From contig DAIUAM010000013.1 in NCBI GenBank assembly GCA_036847185.1, positions 9,231 through 73,230 on the forward strand: a stretch of DNA of 64,000 bases, given 5' to 3'. Positions 58,602-64,000 of this stretch are shown one piece after another. Positions within the stretch are counted from its first letter, which is position 1, and each line of letters opens with the position of its first letter. The position numbers were made by a program, and so were the translations under genes. The DNA comes from UBA4738 sp002413305 (GTDB lineage: Bacteria > Actinomycetota > UBA4738). The notes below the pieces were generated by a model, which saw nothing but the letters and a program-made list of their open reading frames with translations, was not told the origin of the DNA and did not search any database.

Positions 58602-59582
58602 GTGGCCTATCCGCAGAACCGCCCCCGCCGGATGCGCAGGACCGCAGCGCTCCGGACCCTGCTCCGCGAGACCTCGCTGATCCCGAGCGATCTCATCGCC
58701 CCGCTGTTCGTGAAGGAGGGCATCGACCAGCCGCTCCCCATCGCTTCGATGCCCGGCCAGTTCCAGCACTCGCTCGAGTCTCTGGCGAAGGAGGCCCGCG
58801 AGATCGCCTCGCGCGGGGTGATCGGCTTCGTCCTGTTCGGCGTACCCGAACGCAAGGACGACGAGGGCTCCGAGGCCTGGAACCCGGACGGCATCGCCCA
58901 GCGTGGGCTTCGGGCGCTCCGCGACGAACTGGGCGAAGACCACGTCCTGATCGCGGACCTGTGCCTGGACGAGTACGCGGCACACGGGCATTGCGGGGTC
59001 CTCGGGCCGGACGGTGCCGTGGACAACGACCGGACGGTCGAGCGGTACCGGCGGATCGCGGTGACGCAGGCCGAAGCGGGCGCCGATCTGGTGGCGCCGT
59101 CGGGGATGATGGACGGACAGGTCGCCGCCATCCGGGCCGCGTTGGATGACGCCGGGTTCGCCGAACGAACCGGCATCCTGGCGTACGCGGCGAAGTTCGC
59201 CTCCTGTTTCTACGGGCCGTTCCGCGATGCCGCCGAATGCGCCCCGGCGTTCGGGCACCGAGCCGGCTACCAGCAGGACCCGGCCAACGGCGACGAGGCG
59301 CTCCGCGAGATCGCCGCCGACATCGAGGAGGGCGCCGACATCGTCATGGTCAAGCCGGCCCTGCCCTACCTGGACGTGATCCGGCGGGCCAAGGACCGGT
59401 TCACCACACGCCTTGCAGCGTTCAACGTGAGCGGCGAGTACGCGATGGTGAAAGCCGCCGGACAGAACGGGTGGCTGGACGAACGGCGCGCCACCCTCGA
59501 GGTGCTGACCTCCATCCGGCGGGCCGGCGCCGACCTCATCCTCACGTATCACGCCAAGGATGCCGCCGAGTGGCTGGGATGA
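58602..59582 (+). CDS. hemB: Delta-aminolevulinic acid dehydratase (porphobilinogen synthase)
   Basis: Joins two aminolevulinates to porphobilinogen. The 326-residue protein has Schiff-base lysines in ILAYAAKFASCFYGPFRDA and VMVKPALPYLDVIR. The metal-site loop reads DLCLDEYAAHGHCGVL: two of the three Cys of the Zn-type enzyme remain and the middle one is Asp, an arrangement I recall from actinobacteria. GTG 58602 starts 1 base after the hemD stop. A strong hairpin ends the operon. Confidence 0.95.
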   Translation: MAYPQNRPRRMRRTAALRTLLRETSLIPSDLIAPLFVKEGIDQPLPIASMPGQFQHSLESLAKEAREIASRGVIGFVLFGVPERKDDEGSEAWNPDGIAQRGLRALRDELGEDHVLIADLCLDEYAAHGHCGVLGPDGAVDNDRTVERYRRIAVTQAEAGADLVAPSGMMDGQVAAIRAALDDAGFAERTGILAYAAKFASCFYGPFRDAAECAPAFGHRAGYQQDPANGDEALREIAADIEEGADIVMVKPALPYLDVIRRAKDRFTTRLAAFNVSGEYAMVKAAGQNGWLDERRATLEVLTSIRRAGADLILTYHAKDAAEWLG

Positions 59583-59600
59583 GGGAACCCGGAACGAACG

Positions 59601-59626
59601 GAAGCCCCGGCCGGAGCCGGGGCTTC
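59601..59626 (+). terminator. Terminator hairpin between hemB and the phasin-like gene
   Basis: GAAGCCCCGGC (59601-59611) and GCCGGGGCTTC (59616-59626) form a perfect 11-bp stem with loop CGGA, 18 bases after the hemB stop and 23 before the convergent phasin-like stop. It can serve both directions. Confidence 0.75.
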
Positions 59627-59649
59627 GCGGGCACCTGGGGCAGGTCGAG

Positions 59650-59988
59650 CTACGCGGCCTTGCGAACCGGGGCGGTCCGGCGAGGAGCTGCCTTCGGGCC
59701 CAGTTCGAGCTTCCCGGTGATAGGGGCGAGAGCCTCGACCAGCGCCGTCGCGTAGTCCTTCTGGACCGCCAGCAAGCGTTCCATCGAGCCGAACCACAGG
59801 CCGACGAACTCCGCGAGACTGGGGACCTGCTCGGCGAAGGGGAGCTCCGGGATCTCCGGCAGGAAGCCTGCCACCCTCTCGCTCACCTTGGACACGGCGT
59901 CGATGACCGCGGCCTGGGCCTGTCCGACCATCGCCAGGATCTGGTCCTCGGTCTGCTCGACCGTCTTGGTGTACTGCGTCTTCGCCAT
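59650..59988 (-). CDS. Phasin-like / HBHA-like amphipathic helical protein
   Basis: A protein of 112 residues. Two amphipathic helices (EDQILAMVGQAQAAVIDAVSKVSERVAGFL at ~14-43 and SLAEFVGLWFGSMERLLAVQKDYATALVEAL at ~57-87) flank a Pro-rich kink. The basic tail PKAAPRRTAPVRKAA resembles mycobacterial HBHA and PHA-granule phasins. It probably coats polyester or lipid granules. ATG 59988 follows GAGGAGG. A promoter with a palindrome in its spacer lies upstream, and the neighbouring XRE-type gene is its likely repressor. Confidence 0.7.
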   Translation of the reverse strand: MAKTQYTKTVEQTEDQILAMVGQAQAAVIDAVSKVSERVAGFLPEIPELPFAEQVPSLAEFVGLWFGSMERLLAVQKDYATALVEALAPITGKLELGPKAAPRRTAPVRKAA

Positions 59989-60050
59989 CTCTGCCTCCTC
60001 GGTCTCCCCGGTGGCCCTGTCGCCTGCCGGTCTCCGATCCAACAGTGCTA

Positions 60051-60080
60051 AGTCTACCAAGCATTCGCTTGGGCTGTCAA
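60051..60080 (-). promoter_or_regulatory. Phasin-like gene promoter with operator in the spacer
   Basis: On the minus strand TTGACA (60080-60075) and TAGACT (60056-60051) are 18 bases apart. The 16-base palindrome CCAAGC-GAAT-GCTTGG (60072-60057) fills nearly all of the spacer. A repressor bound there would exclude RNA polymerase. Confidence 0.65.
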
Positions 60081-60105
60081 CTCCGTGCGAAGGAACCTGA
60101 AGCCG

Positions 60106-60471
60106 TCAGTCGCCGACGAAGCCGCGGTAGACGCGGATCAGCGTCTCCTTCTGATCGGCGGTGAGCCGGCCGTCGAGGCGGATGGCCTCATCGACGCTCG
60201 TGGCGTGCTGCCGGCCCGCCTTGGCCCCGAGCAGTCCGGCCTGGGTGTACAGCGTCTCCACCGAGAGGTGCAGCGCCTCGGCGATCCCCTTGAGGACCTC
60301 GGCGGACGGCTTGTACAGGCCGCGTTCGACCTGGCTCAGGTAGGGGTTCGACACCTTGGCCAGGTCGGCCAGCTGGCGGAGCGAGAGACGGGCCAGCTGG
60401 CGTTGGGAACGGATGAACGCACCCAGCGAATCGAGCGGGCCTCTGTTCGACGTCTCTTTCTTGCCGGCCAT
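60106..60471 (-). CDS. XRE-family helix-turn-helix regulator
   Basis: A protein of 121 residues. An HTH_3 domain at about 16-70 (LGAFIRSQRQLARLSLRQLADLAKVSNPYLSQVERGLYKPSAEVLKGIAEAL) is followed by a ~50-residue C-terminal part (QAGLLGAKAGRQHATSVDEAIRLDGRLTADQKETLIRVYRGF) of the type seen in PHA- or lipid-linked regulators. It lies just upstream of the phasin-like gene on the same strand, with palindromes at both promoters, so it probably represses both. ATG 60471 lies 13 bases after a TATGCT -10-like hexamer, so the leader is very short. Confidence 0.78.
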   Translation of the reverse strand: MAGKKETSNRGPLDSLGAFIRSQRQLARLSLRQLADLAKVSNPYLSQVERGLYKPSAEVLKGIAEALHLSVETLYTQAGLLGAKAGRQHATSVDEAIRLDGRLTADQKETLIRVYRGFVGD

Positions 60472-60497
60472 ATCTCGCGAGTCGAGCATAGCATCGT

Positions 60498-60513
60498 GCT
60501 TGGGTAGCCAAGC
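60498..60513 (-). promoter_or_regulatory. Palindromic operator upstream of the XRE regulator
   Basis: GCTTGG-GTAG-CCAAGC uses the same hexamer half-sites as the phasin promoter palindrome but in swapped order, and overlaps the -35 region ahead of TATGCT (minus strand, 60490-60485). It suggests autoregulation. Confidence 0.5.
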
Positions 60514-60532
60514 GCTAAGGATGGCGCCCGTT

Positions 60533-61356
60533 CTACAGGCCCAGCGTGAGGCGGCTGACCCGGTCGACGACTTCGGTGGGGACGAAGCGGGCGGCGATGG
60601 CGGTGGCCTGGGCGTCGACGCCGACCAGGTATCGGGGCCGGGGGAGGCGGGAGGTGAGCGCGCGGGCGATGACCTTCGCCGCCCGGTTCGACGAGGCCAT
60701 GAAGGGGCGGGCCATCCTGATGGCGGCCAGGGAGCGACGATAGGCGTCGTGGTGCCGGGAGGCGTCGCGTCCGCGCATGTCGACCTCGGCCACGTCCCAC
60801 AGCGCGGTCTTGATGCTGCCCGGCTCGACCAGGATCACGGCGATGCCGTCCCGGGCGACCTCCATGCGGAGCGCGTCCGAGACCCCCTCCAGGGCGTGCT
60901 TCGCCCCTTGGTACCAGCCGGTCAGCGGGGTGGTCGCCAGACCGTAGATCGAAGAGACGTTGACGATCCGGCCGCTCCCCGCAGCCCGCATGTGCGGGAC
61001 GGACAGCCGGGCCAGCCGGACGGGTGCGACCACCATCGTCTCGAGGGCCGCGCGGGCCTCCTCGTCGCCCACGTCCTCGACGGCCCCGGTGAAGGACGCC
61101 CCGGCGTTGTTGACCAGCCCCCACGGCTTCAGCCGCCCGATGACCCGTCCGCACGCCGCCGCGTCCGTCACGTCGAGCAGGACCGTTCGAACCTCACGCC
61201 GGCCTCCGCGGCGGCCTTCCGGACCGCCCGGGCCTTGGCCGCCGATCGGACGGAGCCGACCGAGTCGAATCCCCGGCGGGCCAGTTCGAGTGCCGTGGCC
61301 AGCCCGATGCCCGAGTTGGCTCCGGTGATCAGCACGGTCCTGCCTTGTTCCGCCAT
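60533..61356 (-). pseudogene. SDR oxidoreductase gene with a frameshift
   Basis: The N-terminal part (from ATG 61356) has a normal nucleotide motif VLITGANSGIGLATALELARRGF and runs to AGVRFE. The continuation LLDVTDAAACGRVIGRLKPWGLVNNAGASFTG lies in a neighbouring frame. It carries the catalytic IVNVSSIYG and YQGAKHAL and ends at 60533. One base missing near 61184-61190 (coding GAACGG, where GAAACGG would keep the frame) accounts for the break. The corrected protein would be ~274 residues, an ordinary SDR. Real lesion and sequencing error cannot be separated here. Confidence 0.7.
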
Positions 61357-61387
61357 GGTCGGTTCGACCTTACCCTCGGAGGCGCGC

Positions 61388-63175
61388 TTAGAAAGGCGAA
61401 GCCTGGCCGAACCACTCTCCCATGCGAGCGGCCGCGTCGAGGTCGCCTTCGACCTCGATCTTGCCTTCCAGGAACGCCTGCGGCCCGGAGAGCTCGCCGG
61501 TGGCGATCCGGGCGAACGTCGGCACCGACATCCGGAGGGTCACCGTGGGCCTGGCCGAACGGCCGGGGGCGGTCGAGATGGCCGAACCGGCGATCCGAAC
61601 CACCCACGGGCGCGGTCGGCGGCCGGCGCGCAGGTGGTACTGGACGACGCCGGTGAACCCTCGGGTCTTCGACGGCTGGAAGTTCCGCTCCATCCCCTTG
61701 AAGATCATGCGCAAGCCGGGCTGCGTGCCGATCGTCCGGTCGAGCTGTTCGTCGCTCCGGCCGCGCACGTAGCGAGCGAACGCCGCCTCACCTCGCTCCT
61801 GCGCCTTCGAGGCAACCTTCGACCGCAAGCCTTCGAAGGCGATGGCCGCCCAGCGGGACGGAGATCCCCAGGTCGTCGCCTCGGGCCGCACCGTCGGCCC
61901 GAGCGACGAAGGCCCGGGGGCCGGGTTCGGCTCGGCGGTCGGGGTCACCACGTAGCCGGCAGGGGCCGTTCGGGCCAGTGCCCGGCGGGCCAGCGCCTCC
62001 TCCGCAGTGCCCGCCAAGCGTTCCTCCTTGGCTCGGTCGCCGGCTTCGAGGCCCTCCTGGAAGCGCGGGAGCACCTCCCTGGCGAACAGTTCGATCGACT
62101 CACAGATGTGCTCGTGCCGGTTGCGCCCGGCCTGTGCGACGAAGATCACCTGGTCGACCCCGGCGGCCTCGTACCGCGCCATCAGGTCGGCGATCTGCCC
62201 AGGGGTGCCGATCGCGCCGCGGAGCGACCCCAGGCCCTCCTGCAGGAGCTGGACCCCGAGCGGCGCCTGGTCCGGCCGAACGATCTCCCGGGCGAACCCC
62301 ATGTCCTTCCGGTTCCTTTCGAATTGCTCCCACACGTTCGTCCTGCCCGGCTCGTGGTTGCCGAACACGTAGTAGTGGGCCAGCGAGTAGCCGAAGAAGT
62401 GCGCGCCGTCGATCCCGCGCTCGATGGCGGTCTCCTCGTCCGGGTGGCACATGAAGGGCAGCACCACCGCGAGGTTCGGGTTCACGGCGAAGCCGGCCGG
62501 CACGCACGCCTCGGAGGCCAGGATCCGGTAGTACTCGTCGGCCCACTCCTTGGCCTTCTCGGGCTCGATGAAGGAGAAGCTCAGGGCGCCCAGCCCCTTC
62601 TCCGCGGCGGTGAGGATCGTCTCGCGGCGGGAACACGCAACCCACAGCGGCGGGTGCGGTTTCTGCTTCGGTTTGGGGATGACGTTGCGGGGCGGCATCC
62701 GGACCCACCGGCCGTCGTACCCGGCGAAGGGCTCCTCGACGAACATCCGGGTGATCGCGTCGAGCGCCTCCTCCCACTGGGCGCGCTTGTCGTCGCGCGG
62801 CACCCCGTAGCCGCCGAGTTCGACCTGGCTCGAACCCTCGCCGGTGCCGAACTCGACCCGTCCACCGCTCACCAGGTCGAGCGTGGCGATGCGTTCGGCG
62901 ACGCGCGCGGGGTGGTTGACCTCGGGCGGGAGCTGAACGATGCCGTGGCCGAGCCGGATGTCCTTCGTCCGCTGGCTGGCCGCGGCGAGGAAGACCTCGG
63001 GCGCGCTGGAGTGCGAGTACTCCTCCAGGGAGTGGTGTTCGACCTCCCACACGCTGTGGAACCCGACCCGGTCGGCCAGTTCGACCTGCTCGAGAGCGTC
63101 GCGCAGGAGGTCCTCTTCGCTGCCGGGGGCCCAGGGCCGGGGAAGCTGGTGCTCGTAGAACAGGCCGAACCGCAT
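61388..63175 (-). CDS. LLM-class (F420-type) oxidoreductase fused to an SCP2 sterol carrier domain
   Basis: A protein of 595 residues. Residues 1-~385 are a luciferase-like monooxygenase TIM barrel: MRFGLFYEHQLPRPW, SVWEVEHHSLEEYSHSSAPEVFLAAASQRT, RIATLDLVSGGRVEFGTGEGSSQVELGGYG, and a C-terminal motif DLMARYEAAGVDQVIFVAQAGRN. After a low-complexity linker, residues ~480-595 form an SCP2-like lipid-binding domain (VTLRMSVPTFARIATGELSGPQAFLEGKIEVEGDLDAAARM). The enzyme probably oxidises a lipid or steroid held by its own carrier domain. ATG 63175 follows GAAGGAG. Confidence 0.82.
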   Translation of the reverse strand: MRFGLFYEHQLPRPWAPGSEEDLLRDALEQVELADRVGFHSVWEVEHHSLEEYSHSSAPEVFLAAASQRTKDIRLGHGIVQLPPEVNHPARVAERIATLDLVSGGRVEFGTGEGSSQVELGGYGVPRDDKRAQWEEALDAITRMFVEEPFAGYDGRWVRMPPRNVIPKPKQKPHPPLWVACSRRETILTAAEKGLGALSFSFIEPEKAKEWADEYYRILASEACVPAGFAVNPNLAVVLPFMCHPDEETAIERGIDGAHFFGYSLAHYYVFGNHEPGRTNVWEQFERNRKDMGFAREIVRPDQAPLGVQLLQEGLGSLRGAIGTPGQIADLMARYEAAGVDQVIFVAQAGRNRHEHICESIELFAREVLPRFQEGLEAGDRAKEERLAGTAEEALARRALARTAPAGYVVTPTAEPNPAPGPSSLGPTVRPEATTWGSPSRWAAIAFEGLRSKVASKAQERGEAAFARYVRGRSDEQLDRTIGTQPGLRMIFKGMERNFQPSKTRGFTGVVQYHLRAGRRPRPWVVRIAGSAISTAPGRSARPTVTLRMSVPTFARIATGELSGPQAFLEGKIEVEGDLDAAARMGEWFGQASPF

Positions 63176-63366
63176 GCGTGCTCCTTCTCGGGTCGGGTGC
63201 GGGAACATCGTGGGGTTTCGGGTCGATGGCCGCAACCCGACCCTCGGCCCCGACCGGATAGAATGCGCGGGCGGCGATTGGGTGAGTCGCCGGCGGGCCC
63301 AGATGGATGTTCCCCAAGACTCCGGTCGGGTTCGGCCAACGAGTCTGGAGGATCGGGGAAGGCGAC

Positions 63367-63846
63367 GTGAAGCTGAGATGGTGGGTGGCGGCAGCCATCG
63401 TCGCCGCTGCTTTCGGGGTGACGACGTTCGTTGTGGTTGTGGTGGTCGGGAGGACGGGCGGAGTCGAACGGATCCTCGACCGGTGTGAGGCGGAACGGCA
63501 TCCCGGTCTCATCTCGTGCCATCAGGGATTCCAACTCACCAAAGGCCCGGTCTATGAGGGGGAGTTGCTCTCGGCTCGCCTGGCAACATGGATCCGGCTG
63601 CACCCGCCAACCACCCGGGAGTACGCCTGGGTGTTCCGCTACAGAGCAAAATTCATGGGGTGTGGAGGGCACCAGATCGTGGAGGTGGGCGACGTCGGCA
63701 TCGGCGCGATCATCCACGATAAGTGGAGCGTCGGGTGGACAACGATGGGACCCGCGCTGGGCTGCGCCCTTTCGGTCGAGGCGCCCGGGACCCGAACAGG
63801 GGGGATGATCGCCGCCGGCAAAGTCGTGGATGTGCCGCCAGGCTGA
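63367..63846 (+). CDS. Hypothetical secreted or membrane-anchored protein
   Basis: A protein of 159 residues. It has one N-terminal membrane segment (WWVAAAIVAAAFGVTTFVVVVVVG, about 5-28) and a ~130-residue exported part with four Cys (DRCEAERHPGLISCHQG, FMGCGGHQIVEVGDVGIG, GPALGCAL) that could form two disulfides. I do not recognise a domain. GTG 63367 follows GGGGAAGG; a longer frame from ATG 63307 is possible. The remaining 154 bases of the window show nothing recognisable. Confidence 0.55.
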   Translation: MKLRWWVAAAIVAAAFGVTTFVVVVVVGRTGGVERILDRCEAERHPGLISCHQGFQLTKGPVYEGELLSARLATWIRLHPPTTREYAWVFRYRAKFMGCGGHQIVEVGDVGIGAIIHDKWSVGWTTMGPALGCALSVEAPGTRTGGMIAAGKVVDVPPG

Positions 63847-64000
63847 CCGGCCAGCAAGGTTTCCCTCCCACATGCAAGCGTTGGCGAATAACACTCGATG
63901 AGCCCCGACGCGCCCCTGGATTCTCTCCTGCTGTCACGACGGCCCGCTGTAGCATCTGATGGTCGGGGGTGGTCAATGTCGAGCCGATTGCTGAGAGCGG

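Noticed and set aside
60356..63370. A 1004-codon open frame on the plus strand, antisense to the SDR and LLM genes
   Set aside because: It is rich in Arg, Gly and Asp with no domain, and runs opposite to well-supported genes. High GC leaves few stops in antisense frames.

Overview
The window is high-GC bacterial chromosome that reads as Actinomycetota, probably an uncultured deep-branching soil or sediment lineage. The signs are GTG/TTG starts throughout, frequent 4-nt start/stop overlaps, a 33-residue bS22-type ribosomal protein, a rex-hemA-hemC-hemD-hemB cluster, F420-type luciferase-like oxidoreductases, BTAD regulators, and several -10 hexamers lying only 6-12 nt before a start codon (leaderless mRNAs). 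I saw no rRNA, tRNA, CRISPR array, transposase or phage gene. The genus cannot be named from the sequence alone.

Layout. 0-9.2 kb: the 3' end of glyA, a TagO/WecA-type glycosyl-1-phosphate transferase, then a complete F1Fo ATP synthase operon (atpZ, atpI, atpB-E-F-H-A-G-D-C) preceded by a promoter and an exact Rex operator. 9.3-20.7 kb: an accessory, partly decayed stretch with a frameshifted SMP-30 lactonase gene, two class III cyclases, a methyltransferase, a BTAD regulator interrupted by an in-frame TGA, an NTF2-TusA fusion with a DsrE protein, a threonine synthase remnant and an isochorismatase-like hydrolase. 20.7-25.1 kb: murA, a large membrane protein and a histone-deacetylase-like hydrolase. 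25.1-29 kb: a truncated zinc-ribbon cyclase and a long cyclase/AAA/TPR protein.

29.0-35.1 kb is the most unusual region. Two paralogous small proteins (85 and 82 residues), each with an RiPP-leader-like N-terminal half and the same A-x-M-V C-terminus, each sit directly upstream of a paralogous heme-oxygenase-like diiron oxidase. The two cassettes face each other. One continues into an amino-acid permease and an acetamidase/formamidase; the other continues into a cytoplasmic trypsin-like protease and a 78-residue protein like a protease N-terminal domain. I propose a peptide-modification or peptide-derived metabolite system; this is an inference.

35-48 kb: two SDR genes (one frameshifted), a phosphatase-family protein, a Clp1-like P-loop protein, a CADD-type p-aminobenzoate synthase candidate, bS22, a SAM hydrolase, an epimerase and an acyltransferase, then a GNAT enzyme with a small membrane protein, a TIM-barrel protein, a lipocalin-like protein, an acyl-CoA ligase and a membrane protein. 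48.5-54.5 kb: a secreted DUF4331 protein, a TPR protein, a NicO-type metal exporter and an ECF sigma/anti-sigma pair. 54.5-59.6 kb: a glutaredoxin-like protein, then rex and the heme genes hemA, C, D, B. 59.6-64 kb: a phasin-like protein and an XRE regulator with related palindromic operators, a frameshifted SDR, an LLM-SCP2 fusion and a secreted or anchored hypothetical protein. Nothing recognisable lies in 63847-64000.

Regulatory logic: Rex, encoded here, probably senses NADH/NAD+ and controls both its own heme operon and, through the operator at 1739-1756, the ATP synthase operon. Five genes are interrupted, truncated or frameshifted by small lesions; some may be assembly errors in a metagenome-derived sequence and others real decay.
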